DNA from: Pseudodesulfovibrio sp.
Lineage (GTDB): Bacteria; Desulfobacterota; Desulfovibrionia; Desulfovibrionales; Desulfovibrionaceae
Length of the DNA stretch: 64,000 nt
Direction: 5' to 3'
NCBI GenBank assembly: GCA_016342345.1
Contig: JAEINO010000003.1
Span: forward strand, 1 to 64,000
The notes beneath the pieces are model-generated. The model searched no databases. It worked only from the letters and a program-made list of their open reading frames with translations, and was not told the origin of the DNA. A program made the position numbers and the translations under genes. Below are positions 55,549 to 64,000 of this stretch, one piece after another; the stretch's first letter is position 1; the number at the start of each line of letters is the position of its first letter.

Positions 55549-55585
55549 AAAAAAAGCCCTTCTCATATTGAGAAGGGCTTTTTTT
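55549..55585. terminator. bidirectional intrinsic terminator
   Basis: A7 - GCCCTTCTC (55556-55564) - ATATT - GAGAAGGGC (55570-55578) - T7. It serves mscS rightward and hisA leftward. Confidence 0.95.
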
Positions 55586-55601
55586 GGAATCAGTATAATA
55601 G

Positions 55602-56330
55602 TTACTGTGCATCAATCCAGGCGTTAGCCTCTTTGACATCCAGAGTCCCGACGTAGATGGCACGACCGGATATCGCCCCTTCAAGCCCTTTCTTGGAAAC
55701 AGGATAGAGATTCTTGATGTCGTCCAAGGTGTGAACGCCACCCGCCGCGATGACCGGGATGCTTGTCTTGGAGCACAAAGACTCCAAAGCTTCATAGTTG
55801 ACGCCAGTCTGCATTCCGTCACGGGAAATATCCGTATAGACAATAAAACGAATACCGTCCCTTTCCAAACGCGGAAGGACATCATCGATAGTCAAACCGG
55901 AATCTGCGACCCATCCCTTGGTCTTGAGCTTGCCGCCCACCGCATCCAGAGAAACACCAATCCTGCCGGGCAGAGCCTTGCACAATTCGGAAAAAAGTTC
56001 AGGATTTTCCAGCGCCATGGTGCCAATGATCAGTCGATGCACACCGGCCTCAATATACTTTTCGGCAGTCGCAATGTCACGAATACCACCACCAAGCTGA
56101 ACAGGAATGTCTATCTCGGAACAGATGGATTTAATCAGATCAAAATTCTTGGGCAAACCTGAAAAGGCACCGTCAAGATCAACAACATGTAAATACCGAG
56201 CACCAAGATCAGCCCAGGATCGAGCCTGAGCAACTGGATCAGAGGCAAACACGGTGACCTGATCCTCCTTGCCCTGGGCAAGTCGCACGCATTCACCGTT
56301 CTTTATATCAACAGCGGGAAAAAGAATCAT
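55602..56330 (-). CDS. hisA: phosphoribosylformimino-5-aminoimidazole carboxamide ribotide isomerase
   Basis: 242 residues from ATG 56330 (4-bp overlap with the upstream lipoprotein gene). [20 protein letters not shown] with catalytic Asp8, [19 protein letters not shown], the second acid in [12 protein letters not shown] and [11 protein letters not shown] match HisA (TIM barrel). Catalyses the fourth step of histidine synthesis. Confidence 0.96.
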   Translation of the reverse strand: MILFPAVDIKNGECVRLAQGKEDQVTVFASDPVAQARSWADLGARYLHVVDLDGAFSGLPKNFDLIKSICSEIDIPVQLGGGIRDIATAEKYIEAGVHRLIIGTMALENPELFSELCKALPGRIGVSLDAVGGKLKTKGWVADSGLTIDDVLPRLERDGIRFIVYTDISRDGMQTGVNYEALESLCSKTSIPVIAAGGVHTLDDIKNLYPVSKKGLEGAISGRAIYVGTLDVKEANAWIDAQ

Positions 56331-56977
56331 AATCCGAGTTCCATGAGTTTTTCTTCGATACCGTCCGAGGCCAGTCGGGTTGCAGTCACCCATTTCCCGC
56401 CACGTGCCGCAAATTTGCTGGCCGTTAGCAGGTTGTCGATAAGTGCTTCCTGGGTTTCCTCGTAACGAGAACGAATCATACGTTCATTTTTCACATCGAT
56501 CAGATAGAAATCGAGCGCAACCGATGCAGGAGATTCCACTCCGGCGGTACTGCCCACACGTTCATTCCAATTGGTGATCTGAGGGACAAGCAAAAGGTCG
56601 GCCTGAATGCATTTGCCAACACCGAGCCAGTATTTCCATGCGGATACCTTGGGCAACCCGGACTCCTCAAAAACAACCACTTCCTCGCACTGCTTAACAG
56701 CGGCCGGGGTGATGTAGTCAAAGACCTGATGCCGCTGCAGAGTATCAAGCAGAATGGAATCAAGAGCTGTCAACGCTCCATCAGGAGCAGGATTGCCCTC
56801 TTCTTCGAGATATCCAGCCAGTACCTGCCAATTATAAACAGGATTGGTGAACCCGGCCACAGCAAGCTTTCCCTCGGGACGAGGCACGGCGGCTGTACGT
56901 TTTGTTCCGCAACCGGCTACCAAAAACAGGGAAAGACAAAGAACGGCCAATCCGGAAAACAGGAAAATGCGTTTCAT
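56327..56977 (-). CDS. lipoprotein of unknown function between hisB and hisA
   Basis: 216 residues. Signal peptide with lipobox LVAGC (Cys23). The mature part ([78 protein letters not shown]) has the pattern of TolB-N/CsgG-like or DUF799/GNA1162-like envelope lipoproteins: an N-terminal FTNxxxN segment, a predicted resistance to fold-diagnosis by eye, and a conserved LIDxxxxxxI strand. It is translationally overlapped with hisB (1 bp) and hisA (4 bp), yet nothing suggests a role in histidine synthesis. Confidence 0.7.
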   Translation of the reverse strand: MKRIFLFSGLAVLCLSLFLVAGCGTKRTAAVPRPEGKLAVAGFTNPVYNWQVLAGYLEEEGNPAPDGALTALDSILLDTLQRHQVFDYITPAAVKQCEEVVVFEESGLPKVSAWKYWLGVGKCIQADLLLVPQITNWNERVGSTAGVESPASVALDFYLIDVKNERMIRSRYEETQEALIDNLLTASKFAARGGKWVTATRLASDGIEEKLMELGL

Positions 56978-57564
56978 TAGTCAAGACTCCCTTTGGTACT
57001 GGAAACACCCTTTCGTCCGACCTGCACTGCCTTGGCAAGAGCTAAGCCCATGGCCTTGAAGACCGCTTCCAAAAGATGGTGCCCATTCTGACCGTATTCA
57101 TATTTGACATGCAGATTCATGCCAGCCTTGAAGGCAAAAGATTTGAGGAATTCACGCCAGACGTCTTTCTCGTCACCCGCGATAATATCGGGCAAAAGGG
57201 CATCGTCGTAGACAATAAAAGGTCTGCCGGAAATATCAATGACGACCTCGGCCAGAGCCTCATCCATGGGAACCTTGGCAGATGCCACACGCACAATGCC
57301 CCTCTTGTCCCCAAGCGCCTCAGACAATGCCTGCCCTAAGCAGAGTCCAATGTCTTCCAGACTGTGATGCGTGTCTATCTCAAGATCGCCCTTGCAGGTC
57401 AGGTCAAGATCAAACCCGGCCCAGAAAGCGCACAGGGTCAACATGTGATCCGCAAAACCGATACCGGTTTCAACGTTCACCTTGCCCTCGCCTTCCAACG
57501 TAAGGGTCAACTTGATATCTGTTTCATTGGTGGTCCGAACCACGGTGGCTTGGCGCTTGCCCAT
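56977..57564 (-). CDS. hisB: imidazoleglycerol-phosphate dehydratase
   Basis: 195 residues from ATG 57564 (GGAGAG upstream; the frame is open further but the extra residues are unlike HisB). [49 protein letters not shown] and [17 protein letters not shown] contain the metal-binding His/Glu motifs. Monofunctional HisB without the phosphatase domain. Confidence 0.96.
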   Translation of the reverse strand: MGKRQATVVRTTNETDIKLTLTLEGEGKVNVETGIGFADHMLTLCAFWAGFDLDLTCKGDLEIDTHHSLEDIGLCLGQALSEALGDKRGIVRVASAKVPMDEALAEVVIDISGRPFIVYDDALLPDIIAGDEKDVWREFLKSFAFKAGMNLHVKYEYGQNGHHLLEAVFKAMGLALAKAVQVGRKGVSSTKGSLD

Positions 57565-57629
57565 GCGCTCTCCTTTTTCAACAGTAGAGTAAAGCGTACT
57601 GTGTGTGACTGTATAGGAAAACTCTAGAA

Positions 57630-57674
57630 AAGAAAACCGGGTAGGCATCGCCATATTGAGGCTCTCCCTACCCG
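57630..57674 (-). terminator. intrinsic terminator after tatC
   Basis: Minus strand CCGGGTAGG pairs with CCTACCCGG (plus 57666-57674 and 57636-57644), nine perfect pairs with a 21-nt loop, followed by TTTTCTTTTC. Starts 12 bp after the tatC stop and upstream of the hisB promoter region. Confidence 0.85.
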
Positions 57675-57685
57675 GATCAGTATAT

Positions 57686-58957
57686 CTATGCTTTTGTCGC
57701 TTCCTTTTCAGCGTCCTTTTCAGCTTCCTCTGCAACAGCGTCCATCTCGGCCTGTGCGGCGGCCTCGGCTTCAGCCTGCTTCCTGAGATGCCTCTTTTCC
57801 TTCTTGCCGAAGAAATAGGCTACCCAGACACCGACCTCGTACAAAATGATCAAAGGTCCGGCCATCAGGCATTGCGTGAACGGATCTGGCGGAGTCAGTA
57901 TGGCTGCAATGACGAATCCGACGAGAATGGCATATTTGCGTTTCTTCCGCAGCCCCATGGAAGAGACCATGCCCATGCGAGCAAGGAAGAATATGAACAA
58001 TGGCAATTCAAATACAAACCCGAATGCAAAAAGCAACTTCAGGCAGAAACTCAGATATTCATTCAACTTCGGAGTAAACTGAATACCCTCTGTCGAAAAA
58101 CTCGCAAAGAACTCAAAACCATAGGGGAAAACTACAAAATAACCGAACAAGGCGCCTGATGTGAAAAACAAAGCCGATATGATGGCCATGGGAATCATCC
58201 ACTTGCGCTCGCTGGAGTACAATCCGGGCGCAATGAACCCCCAAATCTGAGCGAAAACATATGGACTGACCAGAAACAGACCGGCTACAACAGATATCTT
58301 GATATGCGAAAAAAATGCTTCAGCCGGGTAGGTGTACTGGAAGTGCCCTTCCTGGGCCACCTGCAAGAGGGATTGCTGCAACGAATTGACGAACAAGTCG
58401 ATCTTGTCCATATGCGCGAACCCCCGCTCGCCCAACACCTCGGTAAGCACCCTGCTAAAATCTTCATAAAAGCCCGGAGGCAACATGGGTTTGTCTGCCA
58501 CCTGCTTCTGAAAAATCGTGATCATTGGTTCCATGAGGATGTCAAACATCTGCGGGGCAAAGCCGTAACAGGCCACCATGCCCACTGCAATGGCAATGAA
58601 TGCACGAGTCAGTCGAATACGAAGCTCGCCCAGATGATCAAGGAGGCTCATCTGTGCGCCATCGCCATCCTCATCAGAGTCGCCCTCATCGTCGGATTCA
58701 TCAGATTCATCGAATCCTTCCGGCTCCTCGGCCTGGTCATGAGGATCAGCAGACGTATCCGCGCTTTCGGCATCAGGATTTGCACCCTCTTCTGCCAATT
58801 TCCTTTCAGCCTCGGCCAAATCCTCTTTGGACGCCACGGGCATTTCCGCGTCTTCAAGGGAAGGATCATCCGATGGGTTCTCTTGAGAATCAGCCACCGA
58901 TCCTTCTGTTTCAGTGGCTTTTACTTCGTCTTTATCTTCGTCCTTGCCGGGGGTCAT
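57686..58957 (-). CDS. tatC: Sec-independent translocase TatC with large acidic extension
   Basis: 423 residues versus 258 in E. coli. Residues 1-102 are low-complexity, very acidic ([20 protein letters not shown]). The TatC core starts at [20 protein letters not shown] and has six membrane helices; the C-terminal ~30 residues are an Ala/Glu-rich charged tail. The first periplasmic loop is long (~75 residues, [20 protein letters not shown] ... [20 protein letters not shown]) compared with E. coli, whose loop is roughly half that. TatC binds twin-arginine signal peptides. Overlaps tatB by 4 bp. Confidence 0.93.
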   Translation of the reverse strand: MTPGKDEDKDEVKATETEGSVADSQENPSDDPSLEDAEMPVASKEDLAEAERKLAEEGANPDAESADTSADPHDQAEEPEGFDESDESDDEGDSDEDGDGAQMSLLDHLGELRIRLTRAFIAIAVGMVACYGFAPQMFDILMEPMITIFQKQVADKPMLPPGFYEDFSRVLTEVLGERGFAHMDKIDLFVNSLQQSLLQVAQEGHFQYTYPAEAFFSHIKISVVAGLFLVSPYVFAQIWGFIAPGLYSSERKWMIPMAIISALFFTSGALFGYFVVFPYGFEFFASFSTEGIQFTPKLNEYLSFCLKLLFAFGFVFELPLFIFFLARMGMVSSMGLRKKRKYAILVGFVIAAILTPPDPFTQCLMAGPLIILYEVGVWVAYFFGKKEKRHLRKQAEAEAAAQAEMDAVAEEAEKDAEKEATKA

Positions 58958-59313
58958 GCGGACTCCTTGGCCTCGTCTGTACTGTTCTGAGCCTTGGTCT
59001 TCTCAAGCTCGGCCTTGGCGGTTTCGACTTCGGCCTTGGCCGTTTCAGCCTCTAACTTGGCAGCCTCGGCCTCCAGCTTGGCCTTATCGGCCTTGCGGCG
59101 AGCAAGCTCTTCGTCCACTTCCTGTTTGCGGACATCGGCTTCGGCCTTGTTGACTTCCTTATCAAGAGTGCTCTTGACGTCATTGCCCACACGCTTGAAC
59201 TCAGCCACTCCCTTGCCTAGGGAACGCAGCATTTCAGGCAACTTCTTTGGGCCAATAACGATAAGCGCAACCACACAGATGATCAAAAGTTCAGGTCCAC
59301 CAATTCCAAACAT
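58954..59313 (-). CDS. tatB: Sec-independent translocase TatB
   Basis: 119 residues. N-terminal membrane helix with Glu8 ([20 protein letters not shown]), the GPKKLPEML hinge and amphipathic helix ([20 protein letters not shown]), then a long Glu/Lys/Ala coiled coil. Glu8 and the length favour TatB over TatA. No tatA gene is adjacent. Confidence 0.9.
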   Translation of the reverse strand: MFGIGGPELLIICVVALIVIGPKKLPEMLRSLGKGVAEFKRVGNDVKSTLDKEVNKAEADVRKQEVDEELARRKADKAKLEAEAAKLEAETAKAEVETAKAELEKTKAQNSTDEAKESA

Positions 59314-59346
59314 ATCTTCGCCTTTTTCAAAGGAAGTTAATCCAGA

Positions 59347-60891
59347 CTATTCCCACTCAATGGTGCTCGGGGGTTTCGAGGAAATATCCAACACCACCCG
59401 GTTGACGCCCTTGACTTCGTTAATGATCCGGTTGGATATCCGGGCCAACAGCTCGGACGGCAGCCTCGACCAGTCAGCGGTCATGGCGTCGAGGGAATCC
59501 ACGACACGCAAGGCTATGACATTCTCGTAAGTGCGGTCATCGCCCATGACACCAACTGTCTTGAGCGGCAACAGCACGGCAAATCCCTGCCAGACCTTGC
59601 GATACCAGTCTGACGCTACCATCTCGTTCTGCACGATCCGATCTGCAAGGCGCAGAATTTCCAGACGCTCATCAGTCACTTCACCAATGATACGAATGGA
59701 CAAGCCCGGTCCTGGGAACGGCTGACGCCAAATGATATGCTCCGGCAAGCCCAACTCGTAAGCAGCCCGGCGCACTTCGTCCTTGAACAATTCACGTAGT
59801 GGCTCAACCAGTTTGAGATTCATTTTATCGGGCAATCCGCCGACATTGTGGTGACTCTTGATAATTGCCGATGGTCCCTTGAAGGACTCGGACTCGATAA
59901 CGTCCGGGTACAAGGTGCCTTGACCAAGGAACTCCACACCCTCAATGGCCTTGGCTTCACGGTCAAATATCTCGATAAAAGTATACCCGATGATCTTGCG
60001 CTTCTGTTCAGGGTCTTTCACACCCTCAAGCTTGTCCAGAAACTCGCGAGTGGCATCAACAAACTTGACGTTGAGATCAAAATGTTCAGCCAGGAAACCA
60101 ACGACTTCCTCTTTCTCGCCCATGCGCAAAAGTCCGTTATCCACGAAAATGCAGTGCAGATTCTTGCCGATGGCTCGGTGCAGCAGCACTGCAGCCACAG
60201 TGGAATCGATTCCACCGGACAAGCCAAGTACCACCTTGGAATCCCCTACCTGTTTCTTCAAATCATCGATAGCCGTGTCCACGAAGCTGGCCATGGACCA
60301 GGAGGCTTGAAGGCCGGCTACCTTGAACAGGAAGTTCTGGATGATGATAGCCCCGTCCGTTGTGTGAGCCACCTCGGGATGGAATTGCAGGGCGTATATC
60401 TTCTTATCCACGTTGCCCATGGCACCAAACTCAATGGAATCGGTCTTGCCCATGGAAACGAACCCATCAGGAATTGCCTCGACACGGTCGCCGTGGGACA
60501 TCCAGACAGTCAGATCGTCCTTTTCCTCAATCCCATCAAACAGGATGCAATCATTCTGGGCTGTGAATTTGGCGCGACCGTACTCGCGGTCTGTCGATGC
60601 CACGACCTTGCCCCCCATATTGTGAGCAAGAAGCTGCATGCCGTAGCAAATTCCGAGAACAGGAATGCCCATTTCGAGATATTCCTTGTTCAAATCGGGG
60701 CAACCCCCTTCCAGCACGCTGGACGGGCCGCCAGACAGAATCAGGGCTGACGGCTTGAAAGCCTTGACCCGTTCAGGGTCCACATTGCAGGGGTGAATCT
60801 CGGAATAAATACCGGCCTCACGCACGCGTCGTGCTATGAGCTGGGTAAACTGACTACCGAAATCCAGGATGAGTACTCTATCTTTATGCAT
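59347..60891 (-). CDS. guaA: GMP synthase (glutamine-hydrolysing)
   Basis: 514 residues. Class I glutamine amidotransferase half with [17 protein letters not shown] and the nucleophile [11 protein letters not shown]; then PP-loop [16 protein letters not shown] and the C-terminal dimerisation domain ending [18 protein letters not shown]. Converts XMP to GMP. Together with guaB just upstream it covers both steps from IMP. Confidence 0.98.
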   Translation of the reverse strand: MHKDRVLILDFGSQFTQLIARRVREAGIYSEIHPCNVDPERVKAFKPSALILSGGPSSVLEGGCPDLNKEYLEMGIPVLGICYGMQLLAHNMGGKVVASTDREYGRAKFTAQNDCILFDGIEEKDDLTVWMSHGDRVEAIPDGFVSMGKTDSIEFGAMGNVDKKIYALQFHPEVAHTTDGAIIIQNFLFKVAGLQASWSMASFVDTAIDDLKKQVGDSKVVLGLSGGIDSTVAAVLLHRAIGKNLHCIFVDNGLLRMGEKEEVVGFLAEHFDLNVKFVDATREFLDKLEGVKDPEQKRKIIGYTFIEIFDREAKAIEGVEFLGQGTLYPDVIESESFKGPSAIIKSHHNVGGLPDKMNLKLVEPLRELFKDEVRRAAYELGLPEHIIWRQPFPGPGLSIRIIGEVTDERLEILRLADRIVQNEMVASDWYRKVWQGFAVLLPLKTVGVMGDDRTYENVIALRVVDSLDAMTADWSRLPSELLARISNRIINEVKGVNRVVLDISSKPPSTIEWE

Positions 60892-60962
60892 ATTGCTCTC
60901 TCTAATTCACAACCGGAAAAATGAAAAGATCAAATCAATGACCAACAGTATTACACCAGAAT

Positions 60963-62417
60963 CTAACTATCACCGCGATAATTGGGCGACTGCTTGGTAA
61001 TGGTCACGTCATGAACATGGGATTCCTTGAGACCTGCCGTGGAAATCTGCACCATTTTCGATTTCTCGAACAGGGCCTCCAGATTTTCCGAACCGGTGTA
61101 GCCCATGCCGGAACGCAGGCCTCCGATGAACTGGTACAGGGAGTCACCCACCTTGCCACGATACGGGACCCGACCGACAATCCCTTCGGGAACCAGCTTC
61201 TTGGATTTCTCCTGGAAGTAACGGTCCGAGCTCCCCTTCTTCATGGCATCAATGGAACCCATGCCGCGATACTGCTTATAGGTCCGACCTTGATACAGAA
61301 TTGTTTCACCGGGGCTTTCGTCAGTACCGGCAAGGACAGAGCCCATCATGCAGGTGTGAGCTCCAACGGCCAGGGCCTTGACCACGTCACCGGAATATTT
61401 GATTCCACCGTCCGCGATGACACACTTGCCCGCTTCGCGGGCTGCACGAGCGGCCTCCATGACAGCCGTGATCTGCGGCACACCCACACCAGCCACAACG
61501 CGGGTGGTGCAGATGGAACCAGGACCGATACCGACCTTGACGGTGTCCACACCGGCCTCGATGAGAGCCTTGGCTCCCTCGTATGTGGCGATGTTGCCAC
61601 CGACGAGCTGAAGATCCGGAAACGCCGCACGCAAGTCGCGGGTGGATTGCAGAATATTTTCGGAATGGCCATGAGCAGAATCCAGCACCAGAAAATCGGC
61701 ACCAGCGCGAAGCAAAGCTTCGGAACGACTCAGGCAGTCACGCCCAACCCCAATGGCAGCTCCCACAAGCAGGCGCCCCTTGGAATCCTTGACGGCATCC
61801 GGGTATTTCTTGTGCTTGTTGATATCCTTGATGGTAATCAGACCCTTGAGGCGGTTATCTCCGTCAACGACCAGCAGCTTCTCGATGCGGTGCTGATGCA
61901 GTTTGCGCTTGGCCTCTTCGTTGTCGATACCCTCAGGGACGGTAATAAGGTCGCGACTGGTCATCAATTCGGAAACAAGGACATTGTCATCCTTGACAAA
62001 ACGAATGTCACGGTTGGTAATGATACCGACCAGAAGATCACCCTTGACCACGGGCAGGCCGGAAATCCTGTACTCGGCCATGATTGACTTGACCTTGCCC
62101 AGATCATCATCAGGATGAACAATGATGGGGTCCGAAATCATGCCGGACTCGGATTTCTTGACCCGGTCGATTTCACGAGACTGCTCGCGAACGGACATGT
62201 TCTTGTGAATGACACCCGTACCGCCGTGACGAGCCATCGAAATGGCCATGCGCGATTCGGTGACGGTATCCATGGCTGCGGCAATCAGCGGAATGTTCAA
62301 TTTGATTTCCGGAGTCAGATACGTGGATACGTCCACAGCATCGGGCAATACATTTGAATAGCCCGGTAGCAACAGGACATCGTCAAAGGTCAGGGCCTTA
62401 TCAAGTATTTTGCTCAT
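60963..62417 (-). CDS. guaB: IMP dehydrogenase
   Basis: 484 residues. Catalytic loop [13 protein letters not shown] with the nucleophilic Cys, two CBS domains at ~95-205 ([33 protein letters not shown]), and the flap segment [21 protein letters not shown] site precedes the ATG. Oxidises IMP to XMP. 71 bp upstream of guaA. Confidence 0.98.
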   Translation of the reverse strand: MSKILDKALTFDDVLLLPGYSNVLPDAVDVSTYLTPEIKLNIPLIAAAMDTVTESRMAISMARHGGTGVIHKNMSVREQSREIDRVKKSESGMISDPIIVHPDDDLGKVKSIMAEYRISGLPVVKGDLLVGIITNRDIRFVKDDNVLVSELMTSRDLITVPEGIDNEEAKRKLHQHRIEKLLVVDGDNRLKGLITIKDINKHKKYPDAVKDSKGRLLVGAAIGVGRDCLSRSEALLRAGADFLVLDSAHGHSENILQSTRDLRAAFPDLQLVGGNIATYEGAKALIEAGVDTVKVGIGPGSICTTRVVAGVGVPQITAVMEAARAAREAGKCVIADGGIKYSGDVVKALAVGAHTCMMGSVLAGTDESPGETILYQGRTYKQYRGMGSIDAMKKGSSDRYFQEKSKKLVPEGIVGRVPYRGKVGDSLYQFIGGLRSGMGYTGSENLEALFEKSKMVQISTAGLKESHVHDVTITKQSPNYRGDS

Positions 62418-62454
62418 GTCATTCCTCCAGAGCGTTGTTATGCTATATATGCTT

Positions 62455-62479
62455 GAGGCCGAATGTTACACCCGGCCTC
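62455..62479 (-). terminator. hairpin between livF and guaB
   Basis: GAGGCCG (62455-62461) and CGGCCTC (62473-62479), seven pairs with an 11-nt loop. It follows the livF stop by 13 bp, but on the minus strand no T-run follows (AAGCATATA), so it may be a weak or Rho-assisted terminator. Confidence 0.5.
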
Positions 62480-62491
62480 ACTGTTTATCCA

Positions 62492-63208
62492 TTATAGACC
62501 CAAGTAGGCCTTTTTAACCTGTTCGTCTGCAAGGAGTTTATCACAAGTGCCGGTGAGCACGATCCTCCCGTTCTCCATGACATATCCCCGATCACCTATC
62601 TTGAGAGCCAGATTCGCATTTTGTTCCACAAGAAAAATGGTTGTGTTATTTTCAGCGTTGACTTTCTTGATGATTTCAAAAATCTGCTTCACGACCAGAG
62701 GAGCCAGCCCCATTGAAGGCTCATCCAGAAGCAAAAGCTTCGGTCTGGACATCAAGGCGCGACCAATGGCCAGCATCTGCTGCTCGCCACCAGAAAGAGT
62801 ACCACCCTGCTGTGTACGTCGCTGGGCCAGGATGGGAAACAAATCATAACAGTATTCCATGTCCCGCTTGATGCCGTCCTTGTCCTTGCGCAAGAACGCG
62901 CCCATGTCCAGATTTTCCTGCACAGTCAGTTCAGGAAAGATCAATCGCCCTTCCGGAACCTGGCAGATGCCTTGGGCCACGATCTTGTTGGGACTCATTC
63001 TGGTAATGGGTTCATCCCGATACAGCACATCGCCATCACGGGCCTGAACCACACCGCACACGGTCATGAGCGTAGTGGATTTGCCCGCACCATTGGCACC
63101 GATAAGAGTGATTATCTCGCCCTGATCAATGTAGAGATTAACATCATACAGGGCCTGGATATTCCCGTAAAAACTATTGACGCTCTTGAGTTCCATTATT
63201 CTAGGCAT
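62492..63208 (-). CDS. livF: branched-chain amino acid ABC transporter ATPase LivF
   Basis: 238 residues from ATG 63208, where GGGGAGG lies 6 nt upstream; other in-frame ATGs at 63214, 63211 and 63196 are possible. Walker A GANGAGKST, signature LSGGEQQML, Walker B KLLLLDEPSMGLAPL, and the LivF-type N-terminus LKSVNSFYGNIQALYDVNLY. Overlaps the livG 3' end by 8 bp. Confidence 0.95.
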   Translation of the reverse strand: MPRIMELKSVNSFYGNIQALYDVNLYIDQGEIITLIGANGAGKSTTLMTVCGVVQARDGDVLYRDEPITRMSPNKIVAQGICQVPEGRLIFPELTVQENLDMGAFLRKDKDGIKRDMEYCYDLFPILAQRRTQQGGTLSGGEQQMLAIGRALMSRPKLLLLDEPSMGLAPLVVKQIFEIIKKVNAENNTTIFLVEQNANLALKIGDRGYVMENGRIVLTGTCDKLLADEQVKKAYLGL

Positions 63209-63995
63209 CATCATCCTCCCCAAGGTAGGCCTTGATGACGGCCGGATTGTTGGCAATTTCCTGCGGCGTGCCTTCCGCGATCATCCGTCCGTATTCAAGG
63301 ACGTAGATACGATCAGACATGGACATGACCATCTTCATGTCGTGCTCAATGAGCATGATGGAAATCTGGAACAGCTCCCGAATTTGATTGATCAGTTCCT
63401 CCAGTTCAAGCGTCTCCTGCGGGTTCATGCCCGCTGCTGGCTCATCCAGCAAAAGAAGAAACGGATCAGTGGCCAGAGCCCTGGCAATTTCCAGCCTGCG
63501 CTGCTTGCCGTAGGGCATATTGGAAGACAATTCGTTGACGAATTCATCCAGACCAACGAGCTTGAGAAGCTCATAGCTCCGCTCCACGACAGCCCGCTCT
63601 TCCGCACGGGTCGCCTTGTTGCGGGAAATGGCTCCCCATACGGCTGACTTGGTGCGGCAATGCATACCTATCATGACATTCTCGAGAGCGGTCATGGATG
63701 GAAACAACCGAATATTCTGAAATGTACGAGCCATTCCCAATTCGGTAACAATGTTGGGCTTCTTGCCATTGATGCGAAGAGCGTCGCCTTTTGCTCCGGG
63801 GTCAATGAGCACATCGCCGCTGGTGGGTGTGTATATACCGGTAATGCAGTTGAAAAACGTCGTCTTTCCTGCACCGTTTGGCCCGATCAGGGCCACTATT
63901 TCCTTGTCATTGACCACGAGGTCGGCTTCGTCCAGGGCACGAATGCCCCCGAAGTCCTTGCTCACGCTCTTGACGTTCAAAACTGGATTATTCAT
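63201..63995 (-). CDS. livG: branched-chain amino acid ABC transporter ATPase LivG
   Basis: 264 residues. LNVKSVSKDFGGIRALDEAD, Walker A GPNGAGKTT, the extended TPTSGDVLI ... GMARTFQNIRLFPSM insertion, signature PYGKQRRLEIARA and Walker B LLLLDEPAAGMNP are typical of LivG. It pairs with LivF to drive the LivHM channel, whose genes should lie just to the right, outside the window. The signature lacks the usual Ser-Gly-Gly, as is normal in LivG (SYGxQRRLEI). Confidence 0.95.
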   Translation of the reverse strand: MNNPVLNVKSVSKDFGGIRALDEADLVVNDKEIVALIGPNGAGKTTFFNCITGIYTPTSGDVLIDPGAKGDALRINGKKPNIVTELGMARTFQNIRLFPSMTALENVMIGMHCRTKSAVWGAISRNKATRAEERAVVERSYELLKLVGLDEFVNELSSNMPYGKQRRLEIARALATDPFLLLLDEPAAGMNPQETLELEELINQIRELFQISIMLIEHDMKMVMSMSDRIYVLEYGRMIAEGTPQEIANNPAVIKAYLGEDDDA

Positions 63996-64000
63996 TGCCC

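Noticed and set aside
1-64000. tRNA, rRNA or CRISPR arrays
   Set aside because: No tRNA-like cloverleaf with GTTCGAATC-type T-loop in the gaps, no rRNA segments, and no regularly spaced short repeats; the only tandem repeat is the 117-bp array.

Overview
The window reads as chromosomal DNA of a sulfate-reducing deltaproteobacterium (Desulfovibrio/Pseudodesulfovibrio type). This rests on gene content rather than on any marker gene: a cobalamin-riboswitch operon encoding both an exported and a cytosolic CbiK cobaltochelatase next to an ABC importer and CobI, an arrangement I recall from Desulfovibrio vulgaris; a RluD-CoaE fusion; archaeal-type phosphoglycerate mutase; and a yicC-remA-gmk cluster. 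Coding density is high. There are no rRNA or tRNA genes, no prophage, no transposase and no CRISPR array that I can see. Both window edges cut through operons (pdxA on the left; the liv transporter on the right).

Layout. 1-3.5 kb: end of pdxA, a small ORF plus Nudix hydrolase behind a textbook sigma-54 promoter, a threonylcarbamoyl-AMP synthase, a 117-bp tandem repeat array and a SpoU-type rRNA/tRNA methyltransferase. 3.85-6.66 kb: a compact three-gene phosphorelay (receiver; Hpt+STAS; CheA-like kinase without its own Hpt domain). 6.68-12.4 kb: cobalamin riboswitch and the corrin/ABC transporter operon. 12.6-16.75 kb: RACo-like ferredoxin/ASKHA protein, Rsm22-like methyltransferase, lipB, lipA. 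16.7-24.8 kb: a long leftward cluster mtaB-DUF4416-yicC-remA-gmk-pyrF-TPR-HDOD-recJ. 24.8-28.9 kb: two small TPR lipoproteins, mnmA, an exported C69 peptidase. 28.9-35.6 kb: gatA, gatC, an LpoA/LppC-like lipoprotein, dnaK and grpE, all leftward. 35.9-41 kb: pseudo-receiver TPR protein, M29 aminopeptidase, YheT hydrolase, a 129-nt palindrome, and a membrane-anchored solute-binding protein. 41.3-45.3 kb: clpB-cbpM-cbpA chaperone operon. 45.4-51 kb: BON protein, PHP phosphoesterase, apgM-like plus NMN adenylyltransferase-like pair, rhomboid, RluD-CoaE. 51.6-55.5 kb: upp, uraA, a family 2 glycosyltransferase and MscS. 55.6-64 kb (leftward): hisB-lipoprotein-hisA, tatB-tatC, guaB-guaA, livG-livF.

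The most interesting points are the split CheA relay with a STAS output, the sigma-54 promoter with a long leader hairpin ahead of the Nudix gene, three intergenic elements sharing or resembling AACAGCCTG termini or long palindromes (one of which supplies the stop codon of trmH), the TatC with a large acidic extension and enlarged periplasmic loop, and the solitary membrane-tethered solute-binding domain that looks like a sensor lacking its output module. All calls come from reading the sequence; no database search was possible.
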